The notes beneath the pieces are model-generated. The model did no database searches and was not told where the DNA came from. It worked only from the letters and a program-made list of their open reading frames with translations. Shown here in pieces: positions 9,757 to 19,549 of a DNA stretch of 64,000 nt. Both the position numbers and the translations under genes were made by a program. The DNA comes from Celerinatantimonas diazotrophica (lineage in GTDB: Bacteria > Pseudomonadota > Gammaproteobacteria > Enterobacterales > Celerinatantimonadaceae), in contig NZ_SMGD01000011.1 in NCBI RefSeq assembly GCF_004339545.1, forward strand, positions 1 to 64,000, in the 5' to 3' direction. The first letter of the stretch is position 1; each line of letters starts with the position of its first letter.

Positions 9757-11135
9757 TAGCTCACCTCGCTACGCGCGAGTAACTCAGGCTTATTTAGTTG
9801 CCACCATTGGGCAATAGCCTGATGGATCGGCTGCCACGCGTAATCGACAACAGGAGTCGTATGTTGAGCTTCGAGCTTACGCCATGGGGCCATCCCAATT
9901 CGTGCACAGAAAACAGCATCAATATCTTCAAGAATTTGCAAGACGGCTTGAACATCAGATGATTCATCGCACTGCTCATCACCAGTACAATATTGTGGAA
10001 CCCGGCGATGCTGAACGAAATATACGCCTTCAGAACTCACTGAATAGATCAAAAAGGATTGAGCATGACCAAAGTGCTGATCGATCGCAATTTGCTCTGT
10101 GCTGGCTACCGCAACTAACATAGCATCTTCATCCTCAGCCGCGCCTGCACTGACTAAATCAGCCTGAATTTTGGTTCGATTAACCAACACTTGCTGATAA
10201 TCCGGAGCTTTGTCTGACAAATCGGCTAAATTAAATTGCTGACTGCGATCTTCGCCTAACAAGCCAATTGCATCTGCTCGGCATTGCTGACAATGAGTCA
10301 TCTGGACGATACTCTGGCCACATTGCTGACGGACTTCGGTCAACTGTTCAGTAGTCGGCTCTGGCTCATGATTCAAACCAAAATGGGTGCCGTATTCAGG
10401 CTTAGCCAAAAGCGGCATCACATTATGTAAAAAGACTTTCTGGCGTTGCAGTTCTCGACTTAGCTCAGGCAAATGCTGAGAGTTTAAACGAGGGATGAAC
10501 ACCGAGTTGACTTTAACTAAGATGCCTTTTTCAACTAGTTTACGCATCCCTTCCATCTGCTGGTCAATCAAGAGTTGTCCGGCAGTTAATCCTTTATAGC
10601 TGCGTCCTTCGTATGCCATCCACTCATAAATATCGGCAGCAACATGCGCATCCAGCGTATTAATGGTGATAGTGACATGATCCACTCCCAAATCAGCAAT
10701 CCTATCCACATATTTAGGCAGAGCTAATCCATTTGTAGATAGACATAAACGAATATCAGGTAAATTCTGTTTAATGAGCTCTAGCGTGCGAAATGTTTTT
10801 TGTGGATTAGCCAGTGGATCGCCAGGCCCTGCAATCCCAATGACTGATAATTGGGGCAGTGCCGCCGCAACATGTAGTGCTTTATGTAACGCTTGTTTAG
10901 GTGTCAATAATTCAGAAACAACCCCAGGACGGGATTCATTCGAACAATCAAATTTACGGTTACAATAATGACACTGCATATTACATGCAGGAGCCACCGC
11001 CAGATGCATCCTGGCAAATCGGTGGCTAGTCGTTGATGAATAACATGGGTGATTAGCAACTCGCTCGCTCATTGCTCGTGACAACGTTGGCAGATGTCCC
11101 GATTCGGGATGACAGCTTCCTGAACATGACCCCAT
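9756..11135 (-). CDS. nifB: NifB, radical SAM FeMo-cofactor synthase
   Basis: 459 residues. The radical SAM motif CNMQCHYC is at residues 51-58 (C51, C55, C58). Additional cluster cysteines occur near the N-terminus (C31) and in the C-x2-C segment near residue 285. The last ~110 residues form a NifX-like domain (VAVASTEQIAIDQHFGHA), as in proteobacterial NifB. NifB fuses two [4Fe-4S] units with carbide insertion to give NifB-co (the L-cluster precursor). It heads a two-gene unit with nifQ and has its own promoter. Confidence 0.97.
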   Translation of the reverse strand: MGSCSGSCHPESGHLPTLSRAMSERVANHPCYSSTTSHRFARMHLAVAPACNMQCHYCNRKFDCSNESRPGVVSELLTPKQALHKALHVAAALPQLSVIGIAGPGDPLANPQKTFRTLELIKQNLPDIRLCLSTNGLALPKYVDRIADLGVDHVTITINTLDAHVAADIYEWMAYEGRSYKGLTAGQLLIDQQMEGMRKLVEKGILVKVNSVFIPRLNSQHLPELSRELQRQKVFLHNVMPLLAKPEYGTHFGLNHEPEPTTEQLTEVRQQCGQSIVQMTHCQQCRADAIGLLGEDRSQQFNLADLSDKAPDYQQVLVNRTKIQADLVSAGAAEDEDAMLVAVASTEQIAIDQHFGHAQSFLIYSVSSEGVYFVQHRRVPQYCTGDEQCDESSDVQAVLQILEDIDAVFCARIGMAPWRKLEAQHTTPVVDYAWQPIHQAIAQWWQLNKPELLARSEVS

Positions 11136-11179
11136 TATATCTCCTTAACATAAACTGATCTTTGTCTATCTTTAAGTAC

Positions 11180-11195
11180 TGCAAATCATAGGCCG
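11180..11195 (-). promoter_or_regulatory. Sigma-54 promoter of nifBQ
   Basis: On the minus strand CGGCCT-ATGAT-TTGCA has the -12 element TTGCA intact and the -24 GGC core. It lies about 45 bases before the nifB ATG. The -24 element is only a partial match, so the support depends on the NifA site upstream. Confidence 0.6.
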
Positions 11196-11286
11196 CTCAG
11201 GATTTTTTATAATTTACTGTTTTTATTATATTTTTATCATTTCAGCTTGCTTTGTAGATAACTTTTGTCGCGCATCATCCCAACAT

Positions 11287-11302
11287 TGTCGCAGATCTTA
11301 CA
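11287..11302. promoter_or_regulatory. NifA upstream activator site for nifB
   Basis: TGT-CGCAGATCTT-ACA matches TGT-N10-ACA exactly, about 95 bases upstream of the nifB -24 element. It overlaps the last codons and the stop of nifA (stop at 11298-11300). Confidence 0.65.
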
Positions 11303-12881
11303 GATGCCTCATTTTTATATCCATAACCTGAATACGATAAGCTATCTGGCGCGGTGTCATGCCCAGAATACGCGCGGCTTTAGCTTGAACCCAACCACTA
11401 GCTTCAAGTGCTGCGATAACTCGCTGACGTTCATCTAAATTTTCATCTTGCGGCGAAACCGCACTGCTGTAATGCGAAATAGGATTGGTTGCAACGCTTG
11501 CACTTGATTGTGGCTTTGGTTGCATCGGCGATTTTTCTAAAATGATCATATCGCGATCAATCAAACCCGATTCACTTAATACCGCCGCTCGCTCTAAACA
11601 GTTCTCTAATTCTCGCACATTTCCCGACCAAGTATGTGCCATCAGCAGCCTTATGGCCCCTTCGCTGATATGCAATTTACGGTGCTGTTTCTTACTCAAT
11701 TTATCCAATAAAAATTCGGCTAATGAATCAATATCTTCAATTCGCTCGCGAAGCGGTGGCAGTTCAATGGGCATCACATTGAGTCGATAATACAAATCTT
11801 CTCGGAACTCTCCGTCGCGCACTTTTTTCTCAAGATCTTTGTTAGTCGCCGTCACCACTCGAACATCCACTTTAAGAGTTTCATTGCCACCCACTCGCTC
11901 AAACTCCCCCTCTTGTAAAACACGCAACAACTTGGCTTGAAATAACGGACTGATCTCACCGATTTCATCTAAAAAAATGGTTCCCCCATCGGCCTGTTCA
12001 AAACGACCTTTTCTCTGACGCATCGCCCCAGTAAAGGCTCCTTTTTCATGACCGAACAGTTCACTTTCTAATAAGTTTTCCGGTAATGCCGCACAGTTTA
12101 AGCGCACAAAGCTCTGATTAGAGCGCGGTGAATTATAGTGAATCGCATTGGCAATCAGCTCTTTACCTGTGCCGCTTTCACCACGAATTAGCACCGTCGT
12201 ATCCCATTTAGCCACTTGTCGAACTGTCGAAAAGACCTGCCGCATAGCGGGGGTTTTGCCCACCATATTGGCAAAACCATACTGAGAACGAATTTTACGG
12301 CGCAGTTGATCACGCTCTTCAATTAACCCTTCGTGTTGCGATTTAGCCTGACCAACTAAGCGCACGGTTTGCCCAACCAAATTCGCCACAACTTCTAAAA
12401 ATCGCGTTCTAGCCGACAGTTCTTCGGGTCGATTCGCCATCGGCTGCGCAGCCAATACACCAAATGGTTTGGCATCAGGGCCCAAAATTGGCACACAAAT
12501 AAACGGCAACTGATAGTCATAGACATTAAGTCGGTCTAAAAAGCGCGGTTCATTCTCGAGTTTAACGACAACCGCTGCCTCGCCTTGGCGCATCACCTGC
12601 CCCAATATTCCTTCGCCTAAACGGTAGCGAATTTGCGAGACATCTTTACTCACTTCAGCAGACACACCATACAGTTTCTCCAACATCAACGCCTGTTGAT
12701 CAGGGTTATAAAGAGCAACCATTCCAAGCTGCATAGATACTTGTTCTTGTAGGCATGCTAGCATTTGAGAAAGAGCCTCTTCTAAGTTAAGCGTTCTACT
12801 CATAACCAGACTTAAACGCTGTAACGCAATTAATTGCTGACGTGAAGAAAATTCATGTCCTATCGAGTTCACGGTCATCAA
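11298..12881 (-). CDS. nifA: NifA, sigma-54-dependent activator of nif genes
   Basis: 527 residues in the order GAF domain (about 15-175), AAA+ domain (about 205-440) and C-terminal Fis-type helix-turn-helix (about 488-527). Walker A is GESGTGKE at 234-241, the sigma-54 contact loop GAFTGA at 281-286, and Walker B TIFLDE at 301-306. The linker between AAA+ and DNA-binding domain lacks the C-x4-C oxygen-sensing motif of rhizobial NifA, so oxygen control is expected to come through NifL. The start overlaps the nifL end by 29 bases, which indicates coupled translation at a near-equal ratio. Confidence 0.96.
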   Translation of the reverse strand: MMTVNSIGHEFSSRQQLIALQRLSLVMSRTLNLEEALSQMLACLQEQVSMQLGMVALYNPDQQALMLEKLYGVSAEVSKDVSQIRYRLGEGILGQVMRQGEAAVVVKLENEPRFLDRLNVYDYQLPFICVPILGPDAKPFGVLAAQPMANRPEELSARTRFLEVVANLVGQTVRLVGQAKSQHEGLIEERDQLRRKIRSQYGFANMVGKTPAMRQVFSTVRQVAKWDTTVLIRGESGTGKELIANAIHYNSPRSNQSFVRLNCAALPENLLESELFGHEKGAFTGAMRQRKGRFEQADGGTIFLDEIGEISPLFQAKLLRVLQEGEFERVGGNETLKVDVRVVTATNKDLEKKVRDGEFREDLYYRLNVMPIELPPLRERIEDIDSLAEFLLDKLSKKQHRKLHISEGAIRLLMAHTWSGNVRELENCLERAAVLSESGLIDRDMIILEKSPMQPKPQSSASVATNPISHYSSAVSPQDENLDERQRVIAALEASGWVQAKAARILGMTPRQIAYRIQVMDIKMRHL

Positions 12882-14439
12882 AAGCCTCCCTTTCTTTTTT
12901 AACAGGTAACGTCAAAATAACTCGACTTCCCCCGTTGTTGACTGGAACAACATCCATCGTTCCACCGTTTTCCAAAATCACATCCCTTGCCAGACACAAC
13001 CCTAAACCAAATTCATTGCGCAACAACTCCCGGTTATAAAATGGCTGCATAATGCGGTGACAAGCCTCTTTGGAAAGTAGCGGCCCATTATCATCAATAC
13101 GCACACTGACCTGGCCTTCATCAGTGCTAAACGCAATATTCACTATAGGTTGATGGTTTTCTTGATCGTGGCCACCTTTGACGGCGGCAACTAAGGCATG
13201 CTCGACCACTAGATCCAATGCACTTAGAATCCGAACTCTGGGTGCAAATAATGGGGTATCAATCCGTCCACCAATTTGTACCATGACCCCCAAACGGCGG
13301 GCGCGGCTATTGGCAAGCAGCGTTAAGTCTTCAATCAATGAATTCATGTCAAAACAAACTGGCATTTCGGGCTTGAGGCGCGGCATACTGCCTTGAATAG
13401 TGGTTAACGCTTGCTCAGCACTTCTTAGAATTTCATTCAAGGCTTTGGAAGGGTCACTCGATCTGTCACTAAAAGGATGATTTAATCGCACCATCGCATA
13501 AAGCAAATTAATCGGTTGGCTTAACTGATAAGCAGCGGTCTGCAGTGTCTCGCGAATAGCGGCTAACATTTTGCTATCAGATAACTGCCCTTGTAGCTGT
13601 TCTAAGTGATTTTGCACCAAAAGCTGATGATCGGCAGTACAATCCTGAGCAATTAACACATACAAGCGCTTCGTATCATGGCTAAAATAATGGCTGGCTT
13701 GTTCATTGACATGCGCTAATGGCTGGCAACTGAGGGATAACCATTTCTTTTCGCCACGCACCCAATATTCAATTGTGACTGGCTCGTGCGAAGCCTGTAA
13801 GTCGCTAAGCGGCATCTGCAACTGTTGTTGCATCTGCTGAGCAATAAAACTCAGTGGTTCGCTCCCACTTAAGTCAGTGCGCATGGTTTTATAGGCTAAA
13901 TTATCTAAAATAACTTTTTCATTTTCATCAAACACAACCGTTAAACTATCGGTGGCATTGAGGACTGACTCAAAATCTGCTTTTTGATTACTCAGCTCCT
14001 GAGTAAGCTGATAAGACTGGCTAATATCTCTTTGAATTCCAATAAAATGACTGATTGCATCTTCGGAATCAAAAACAGGAGCAATCGTAATTTCAGCTAA
14101 ATAATCAGTTCCACCGCGAGTACGATTGACTAGCTTTCCGCTCCATACTTTACCAGAGGTGATTTGCTTCCACAGTGTTTGATAGCACTCTTTGGGCGTT
14201 TGATGAGAGGACAACATGCGCTGATTTTGTCCCTTTAGCTCTTTTAAGGAATAACCAGTTAGCTGAGAAAAACGCTGATTGGCATAACAGATATTCGCGT
14301 TTAAATCAGTAATAGAAATCGCAATTGGGGCCTGCTCTACCACTTGCAAAAATAATCCTTCTGGCACACTGCTAAGCAGTTCTCCAAATTGCTTAGCCCA
14401 ATCTATCGAACGATAGGTTGGTTGCATCACATCTGCCAT
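12853..14439 (-). CDS. nifL: NifL, redox- and nitrogen-sensing anti-activator
   Basis: 528 residues. An N-terminal PAS domain (about 25-145, with [16 protein letters not shown] and the GIQRDIS end) would bind FAD, and a second PAS-like region follows. A histidine-kinase-like region ends with a GHKL ATPase fold ([22 protein letters not shown]). NifL sequesters NifA when oxygen or fixed nitrogen is present. I start at the ATG of MADVMQ because AAGGAGG sits seven bases before it; an in-frame ATG 21 bases upstream has no such site. Confidence 0.93.
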   Translation of the reverse strand: MADVMQPTYRSIDWAKQFGELLSSVPEGLFLQVVEQAPIAISITDLNANICYANQRFSQLTGYSLKELKGQNQRMLSSHQTPKECYQTLWKQITSGKVWSGKLVNRTRGGTDYLAEITIAPVFDSEDAISHFIGIQRDISQSYQLTQELSNQKADFESVLNATDSLTVVFDENEKVILDNLAYKTMRTDLSGSEPLSFIAQQMQQQLQMPLSDLQASHEPVTIEYWVRGEKKWLSLSCQPLAHVNEQASHYFSHDTKRLYVLIAQDCTADHQLLVQNHLEQLQGQLSDSKMLAAIRETLQTAAYQLSQPINLLYAMVRLNHPFSDRSSDPSKALNEILRSAEQALTTIQGSMPRLKPEMPVCFDMNSLIEDLTLLANSRARRLGVMVQIGGRIDTPLFAPRVRILSALDLVVEHALVAAVKGGHDQENHQPIVNIAFSTDEGQVSVRIDDNGPLLSKEACHRIMQPFYNRELLRNEFGLGLCLARDVILENGGTMDVVPVNNGGSRVILTLPVKKEREAFDDRELDRT

Positions 14440-14460
14440 AAAGACCTCCTTGAATGACAC

Positions 14461-14476
14461 TGTACGAAACCTGACA
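14461..14476. promoter_or_regulatory. NifA upstream activator site between nifL and rnfA
   Basis: TGT-ACGAAACCTG-ACA is an exact TGT-N10-ACA motif. It lies about 180 bases upstream of the rnfA -24 element, and also inside the predicted nifL leader, where bound NifA could also act on nifLA. Which promoter it serves is inference. Confidence 0.55.
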
Positions 14477-14522
14477 ATTTGTTAGAGCTAGCCGGAAACG
14501 CTCATCGGCCATAGCGAATTAA

Positions 14523-14538
14523 TGCATAAACCGCGCCC
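14523..14538 (-). promoter_or_regulatory. Sigma-54 promoter candidate of nifLA
   Basis: On the minus strand GGGCGC-GGTTT-ATGCA keeps the GG/GC pair ten bases apart and most consensus bases. Transcription would start about 70 bases before the nifL ATG. An NtrC box lies about 100 bases upstream, as in Klebsiella nifLA. Confidence 0.55.
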
Positions 14539-14631
14539 TTACTAAAACCACACTATATATAGGTGTTTGGTCGTTTCTACCTGATTTATCGATTAAAAGT
14601 TGCTCTATATTGATTCAATTTTAACCAAAAT

Positions 14632-14648
14632 TGCACTTTTACTGTGCA
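14632..14648. promoter_or_regulatory. NtrC-binding site
   Basis: TGCAC-TTTTACT-GTGCA is a perfect 5-bp dyad matching the NtrC consensus GCAC-N7-GTGC. It is about 100 bases from the nifLA promoter candidate and only 10 bases upstream of the rnfA -24 element. It links general nitrogen control to the nif regulon. Confidence 0.7.
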
Positions 14649-14657
14649 CTTTATCAT

Positions 14658-14673
14658 TGGCATAAGTTTCGCA
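14658..14673 (+). promoter_or_regulatory. Sigma-54 promoter of rnfABCDGEH-nifF
   Basis: TGGCAT-AAGTT-TCGCA matches the -24/-12 consensus at nine of eleven positions, about 40 bases upstream of the rnfA ATG. Confidence 0.75.
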
Positions 14674-14711
14674 ATATGGAATTCATTCGGGGTCACTAAA
14701 TGAGATGAATC

Positions 14712-15290
14712 ATGCAAACCTTGCTGCTGTTATTTGTTGCAAATGTATTGGTGAATAACGTTATTTTTGCACGCTTTCTAGGACTCTGCCCATTTATGGG
14801 AGTCAGTCGCGATATCAACTCTGCTTTTAGTATGGGGCTAGCCACGACCTTCGTTTTAACCATGAGCTCAATCGCAACTTGGTTATTAGAATATGGCGTT
14901 CTTGAGCCTCTCGGACTGGGATATCTTCGTCTGCTGAGCCTAATTATGGTCATTGCCGTGATGGTTCAGTTGACTGAGCTATATATTGCCAAACAAAGTC
15001 CAGCACTACACCGTGTGTTGGGGATCTTCTTACCGCTTATCACCACAAACTGCGCAGTTTTAGGGGTTGCATTGTTAATTGTCCAGGAACAACTGACACT
15101 CATTCAAACAGTGATGTATGGCTTTGCCAGCGCGGTTGGTTTTACGTTAGTGATTGTCATGTTTGCCGGTCTGCGCGTGCGCTTATCGTTAAGTGAAGTC
15201 CCGAAAATTTTTGCTGGAAATCCAATTGCATTTATCACCGCAGGCACACTGGCAATGGCATTTACCGGGTTTGCAGGAATGGCCAAATAA
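14712..15290 (+). CDS. rnfA: RnfA, membrane subunit of the Rnf electron-transport complex
   Basis: 192 residues with six hydrophobic segments. It contains the LCPFMGVSRD segment and the ITTNCAVLGVAL stretch with a conserved cysteine that, with RnfE, holds a membrane-embedded iron-sulfur cluster. Rnf uses ion gradient to push electrons from NADH up to ferredoxin or flavodoxin, which feed nitrogenase. It is the first gene of a tightly packed plus-strand operon and follows a sigma-54 promoter, so this set is the nif-regulated Rnf. Confidence 0.95.
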   Translation: MQTLLLLFVANVLVNNVIFARFLGLCPFMGVSRDINSAFSMGLATTFVLTMSSIATWLLEYGVLEPLGLGYLRLLSLIMVIAVMVQLTELYIAKQSPALHRVLGIFLPLITTNCAVLGVALLIVQEQLTLIQTVMYGFASAVGFTLVIVMFAGLRVRLSLSEVPKIFAGNPIAFITAGTLAMAFTGFAGMAK

Positions 15291-15301
15291 GGAGAGTTGC
15301 G

Positions 15302-15844
15302 ATGCTAAATTTACTTGCATTTCCACTATTGGCTGCAATTGTTGGCTACCTTCTCGGGATTGCAGCGATTCGTTGGTATGTTGCGAAAAACCCACTTGAA
15401 GCCGAAATCACCGACTTACTGCCCAATGGACAGTGTGGTCAATGCGGTTTTCCGGGCTGTTCAGAAGCTGCCAAAGCAATGGTTGCCAATGAACTACCAG
15501 CAAACGGTTGCCCTCTTTGCTCCTCAATGGTTAATCACCAAATTGCCGAAAAGTTAGGGGTCACACTGAGCACTGATGGTGATAAATCGGTAGAGATGGT
15601 CGCAGGGATTGACACTGAAAAATGCGATGGCTGTGGACGTTGCCTAAAACAGTGCCCATTTGATGCCATTATTGGCGCACCTAAACAGTTACATGGCATC
15701 GTGTCTGAGGCATGCACGGGGTGTGAACAATGTATCGCTATATGTCCTCATGATGGCATTGCATTGTATCAAGATCCTCATCTTATCAACCCACTGCCCA
15801 AACCTTCCCTTCATTCGCTGCAATTGGAAGAAAATCATGTTTAA
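15302..15844 (+). CDS. rnfB: RnfB, iron-sulfur subunit of the Rnf complex
   Basis: 180 residues. An N-terminal membrane helix (about 5-25) is followed by the four-cysteine cluster motif with CGQCGFPGC near residues 45-53. Two ferredoxin motifs, CDGCGRCLKQCP near residue 110 and CTGCEQCIAICP near residue 140, each hold a [4Fe-4S] cluster. RnfB is the presumed exit point of electrons to ferredoxin or flavodoxin. RBS AAGGAGAG precedes the ATG. It overlaps rnfC by 8 bases. Confidence 0.95.
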   Translation: MLNLLAFPLLAAIVGYLLGIAAIRWYVAKNPLEAEITDLLPNGQCGQCGFPGCSEAAKAMVANELPANGCPLCSSMVNHQIAEKLGVTLSTDGDKSVEMVAGIDTEKCDGCGRCLKQCPFDAIIGAPKQLHGIVSEACTGCEQCIAICPHDGIALYQDPHLINPLPKPSLHSLQLEENHV

Positions 15845-17285
15845 TTTTGCGAAAAATATTGCTGGTGGAATTCACCCGGTAGATGATGGGAAATCACTCA
15901 CTCGCAATCAGCCTATCGAGCGTTTGAATGAGCTTCCACCAAGATTGTATCTACAACTGAAACAGCACCCAGGAGCCAAAGCATTGGCGATTGTTCGCGA
16001 AGGTGATGCAGTTTCCGCAGGACAATTAATAGCATCAGCAAATGGTCGATTTAGTGCCCCTGTCCATGCGCCTTTAAATGGTCGCGTGGTCGGTGTAGAT
16101 GAACAACAAATTGAAATTAAACCGGATAGAGTTCAAATCCCACCGCCGCCACAGCCGATTAAAGAAACACCGCCCCATGAGCCAGCACTGATGCTTGAGC
16201 TAATAAAAAACGCCGGAATCGTTGGCATGGGGGGAGCGATGTTTCCTTTGTACGATAAGCTCGAATTATGTGACAAATACGACATCGACTCACTGCTGAT
16301 TAATGGCAGTGAATGTGAACCTTACATGACCTGTGATGACCGAGTGATGCGCGAGCAATCGGCTCAGATCGTCGGGGGAATTCGTCTGCTAATGCAGATA
16401 ACCAAAGCTAAACAAGCCATCATTGGCATTGAAAAAAATAAACCCGAAGCAATTGATGCGATGACATCGGCAACCAGTGAAGATGAGAATATTCATGTTC
16501 ATCCGCTTCCGGCCTTGTATCCATTAGGTTCATCGAAACAGCTCATTCGAGCTCTGACGGGGATCCAACTAGCTGAAGGACGTCGTTCAGCCAGCTATGG
16601 CGTTCTTGTCCATAATGTTGCTAGTTGCATTGCTGTTTTTGAAGCGATTCGCATTGGCCGTCCTATGACCCACCGAGTCGTCACCATCAGTGGCCGAGCA
16701 GTCACTCAGCCACGAAATATTCTCGCCCCCATTGGAACCCCTATTTCCCATTTGATCAGCCAATGTGGAGGATTAGTTCAGACGCCAACACAACAAATTA
16801 TGGGGGGTCCGATGATGGGCAGAATGATTACCAGTGTCCATCAGCCAATTGTCAAAGGCACTTGTGGAATATTAATGCTGGATGAAACTGAAAGTAATAT
16901 TTCAGTTCCCTCAAGTTGCTTGCGTTGCGGTCGCTGCGCGCAAGTTTGTCCAATGCAATTACAACCCCTTCATTTACTTCCTTTAGTCCAGCATGAGCAA
17001 TTCGACGAAGCTAAAACGCATGGCCTTTCACAATGCTTATCTTGTGGGGCTTGTGCTTATGTCTGTCCGGCATCGCTGCCGCTAACAGCCAGTTTCAACT
17101 GGGGCAAATTTGAACTTAAAAAACAGCGTTACATGACTACGAAATCTGAAACAACACGTCAGCGCGCAGCCGACCATCAGCAGCGTCTAGCAGCTGAAGC
17201 TGAAGCGAAAAAGGCAGCCAAGGCGGCTAAAGCAGCGAAACGTAAATCTCGGCGAAATAGTCCTGCGCAGGAGGAAACCATATGA
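15837..17285 (+). CDS. rnfC: RnfC, NADH-oxidising subunit of the Rnf complex
   Basis: 482 residues. It has the Rnf N-terminal GGIHPVDDGKSLT segment, a flavin/NADH-binding region homologous to NuoF (GIVGMGGAMFP; NGSECEPYMTCDDR), a SLBB-type region, and two [4Fe-4S] motifs CLRCGRCAQVCP and CLSCGACAYVCP near residues 360-410. The C-terminal tail is alanine/lysine-rich and probably helical. I start at 15837 inside the rnfB end, where the RnfC family begins; longer in-frame starts would run through rnfB. TGA of rnfC overlaps ATG of rnfD. Confidence 0.95.
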   Translation: MFNFAKNIAGGIHPVDDGKSLTRNQPIERLNELPPRLYLQLKQHPGAKALAIVREGDAVSAGQLIASANGRFSAPVHAPLNGRVVGVDEQQIEIKPDRVQIPPPPQPIKETPPHEPALMLELIKNAGIVGMGGAMFPLYDKLELCDKYDIDSLLINGSECEPYMTCDDRVMREQSAQIVGGIRLLMQITKAKQAIIGIEKNKPEAIDAMTSATSEDENIHVHPLPALYPLGSSKQLIRALTGIQLAEGRRSASYGVLVHNVASCIAVFEAIRIGRPMTHRVVTISGRAVTQPRNILAPIGTPISHLISQCGGLVQTPTQQIMGGPMMGRMITSVHQPIVKGTCGILMLDETESNISVPSSCLRCGRCAQVCPMQLQPLHLLPLVQHEQFDEAKTHGLSQCLSCGACAYVCPASLPLTASFNWGKFELKKQRYMTTKSETTRQRAADHQQRLAAEAEAKKAAKAAKAAKRKSRRNSPAQEETI

Positions 17286-18244
17286 TCTTGCAAGCCCCAT
17301 TTACTCACCTTGGGGTGCGAATTGAGCAAATGATGCGTTATGTGTTGTATGCGCTCGCTCCAGCTTGGTTATTTTCAATTTACCTGTTTGGCCCACCCGC
17401 ATTAATGCTCTCAGCAGGATGCGTTATTGCAGCAGTGGTCACAGAATGGCTCTGCCATAAAATCAATTCGAACTGCCAAGGTAGCTTAGGCGATGGCTCG
17501 GCTATCGTAACCGCAATTATTCTAGCAATGAGTCTACCACCCCATGCGCCCGTTTGGATGGGGGCTCTAGGCAGTGCTCTGGGCATTGCTTTTGGCAAAC
17601 AATGCTATGGCGGGTTAGGACAGAATTTATTTAACCCGGCAATGTTCGCTCGTGTTGTTCTGCTCATCGCTTTTCCAGTCGAAATGACCCATTGGCCTGA
17701 ACCATCGTTACATAGCTGGCATATGATGGGCGCTGATGCGATCACTGCAGCCACACCACTTGCCCACGAAACCGGCTATCACATTGTTAAACTGACTAAG
17801 TTACTGCTTGGGGATACCGCCGGAAGTATGGGGGAAACATCCATTGTGGCATTGGTGATTGGCGGGGCTTATCTGTTCTATAAGCGAGTGATCGAATATC
17901 CACTGGTCATATCCAGCCTATTGGGCTGTATGATCCCCGCAACGTTGATGTACCTATTTGCGCCTACGCACACCCTCCCACCATTGCAGCAACTTACATC
18001 GGGCGCACTTGTTTTTGCCGCAATTTTTATCGTAACAGACCCGGTAACAGCACCTTCATCACGCTTGGGACAATGGATTTATGGCGGAACATTCGGATTA
18101 CTAGTCTGGCTAATTCGCCAATTTGCCAATTACCCTGAAGGTGTTGCGTTCGCAATCTTGTTATGTAACGGCATAAATCCGCTGATTGAGCATTACACCC
18201 GCCCAGTTATCTATGGACACAACACCCCGCGGAGAAAATTATGA
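17282..18244 (+). CDS. rnfD: RnfD, flavin-carrying membrane subunit
   Basis: 320 residues with about eight to ten hydrophobic segments, homologous to NqrB. The DGSAIVTAIILAMSLPP stretch near residue 80 and the IVTDPVTAPSS motif near residue 255 are family marks. RnfD carries covalently bound FMN; the exact attachment threonine I do not assign. ATG overlaps the rnfC stop and the gene's own stop overlaps rnfG, showing tight coupling. Confidence 0.94.
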   Translation: MILQAPFTHLGVRIEQMMRYVLYALAPAWLFSIYLFGPPALMLSAGCVIAAVVTEWLCHKINSNCQGSLGDGSAIVTAIILAMSLPPHAPVWMGALGSALGIAFGKQCYGGLGQNLFNPAMFARVVLLIAFPVEMTHWPEPSLHSWHMMGADAITAATPLAHETGYHIVKLTKLLLGDTAGSMGETSIVALVIGGAYLFYKRVIEYPLVISSLLGCMIPATLMYLFAPTHTLPPLQQLTSGALVFAAIFIVTDPVTAPSSRLGQWIYGGTFGLLVWLIRQFANYPEGVAFAILLCNGINPLIEHYTRPVIYGHNTPRRKL

Positions 18245-18873
18245 CCGATACAACGACCATTAAACCGGCCCACACTCAGGCTCTCACTCTGGCCATCTTT
18301 GCATTGATCGTAGCACTGTTAGTCATGCTCTCTAATCGTTGGATTGGCCCACTCATTAAGATTCAGGAACACAACGACCAGTTAAACAAGATTCAACAGG
18401 TTCTGCCTCAATCACTTTATGACAATGACCCAAGCAAACATGAAATCAAGTTAACGTTGGCCGATGGTCAAACAGTGGATTATTTCCTAGCAACCAAAAA
18501 TGGCACACCTTCGGCATTTATCTTTAACAGTATCGCCCAAGGATACTCTGGTCCCATTAAGTTGATGATAGGGATTAAACCAAATGGTGTGTTAACTGGT
18601 GTGCGAGTTTTAGCACACAACGAAACGCCTGGGCTTGGCGACAAAATTGAAGCAGATAAAAGCAATTGGATTTTACAATTTGCAGGATTATCACTTAAAA
18701 AACCGCCCGAATCACAATGGTTAGTCACCAAAGATGGTGGGCATTTCTCAGCGTTTACTGGAGCAACGATCACACCTCGTGGCGTTGTGAAAGGGATTCG
18801 ACAGACATTAGAAATGTTCCGTCATAACAGCACTGTATTTATTCACCATAAGGAGGTAGCTGATGGCAATTAA
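18241..18873 (+). CDS. rnfG: RnfG, periplasmic FMN-binding subunit
   Basis: 210 residues. One N-terminal membrane anchor (about 15-35) precedes a periplasmic FMN-binding domain. The covalent attachment motif S-x-T-G-A-T-x-T is seen as SAFTGATIT near residues 172-180. The conserved HNETPGLGDKIE segment is near residue 125. The last bases overlap the start of rnfE by 11. Confidence 0.94.
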   Translation: MTDTTTIKPAHTQALTLAIFALIVALLVMLSNRWIGPLIKIQEHNDQLNKIQQVLPQSLYDNDPSKHEIKLTLADGQTVDYFLATKNGTPSAFIFNSIAQGYSGPIKLMIGIKPNGVLTGVRVLAHNETPGLGDKIEADKSNWILQFAGLSLKKPPESQWLVTKDGGHFSAFTGATITPRGVVKGIRQTLEMFRHNSTVFIHHKEVADGN

Positions 18874-19549
18874 AGAATATCTAGGCCAAGTGTACGAAGG
18901 ATTATGGCCTAATAACGTCGTATTAAAACAGGCATTAGCTCTTTGCCCGACGCTTGCGGTAACAAGCTCAGCCACCAATGGGTTAGGCATGGGGCTGGCA
19001 ACGCTCGTGGTTATCATGCTCTCTAACTTATGTATCTCTATGATTCGAGGGTTAGTGACCCCGCAAGTAAGGATCCCCGTCTTTACCATTATTATCGCAG
19101 CTTTGGTGACATTAGTTGACCAAGCGATGAATGCTTGGGTTCATGATCTGCATAAAATTCTGGGTCTGTTCATTCCATTGATTGTTACCAACTGTGCCAT
19201 TTTCGGTCGTGCTGAAAGTTACGCGTCGAAAAACTCACCCGTTCCATCATTAGTCGATGGTTTTGCCACGGGAATTGGTTTCACCTTCGCGCTAGTGCTC
19301 CTTGGTGGAGCCCGCGAAATTATCGGTCAAGGCACGCTATTTAGTCATGCAAATTTACTCTTAGGGGCACATTTCACTTGGATGGAAATCACCGTTCTGC
19401 CTCACTACAAAGGGTTTTTGCCAGCGATTTTACCAAGTGGCGGTTTCTTCTTCCTAGGGCTGCTGATTGTTGGTCACCGATTGGTTGATAAGCTAGTGGC
19501 AAAGCGCAAACAAGCGGTTAGTCGAACCTCAATGGAGTCGGCATCATGA
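18863..19549 (+). CDS. rnfE: RnfE, membrane subunit of the Rnf complex
   Basis: 228 residues with six membrane segments, paralogous to RnfA. It has the N-terminal LWPNNVVLKQALALCP and the VTNCAIFGRAE segment with the conserved cysteine. Together with RnfA it forms the inverted-repeat core of the pump. RBS AAGGAGGTAG precedes the ATG. Confidence 0.95.
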   Translation: MAIKEYLGQVYEGLWPNNVVLKQALALCPTLAVTSSATNGLGMGLATLVVIMLSNLCISMIRGLVTPQVRIPVFTIIIAALVTLVDQAMNAWVHDLHKILGLFIPLIVTNCAIFGRAESYASKNSPVPSLVDGFATGIGFTFALVLLGGAREIIGQGTLFSHANLLLGAHFTWMEITVLPHYKGFLPAILPSGGFFFLGLLIVGHRLVDKLVAKRKQAVSRTSMESAS

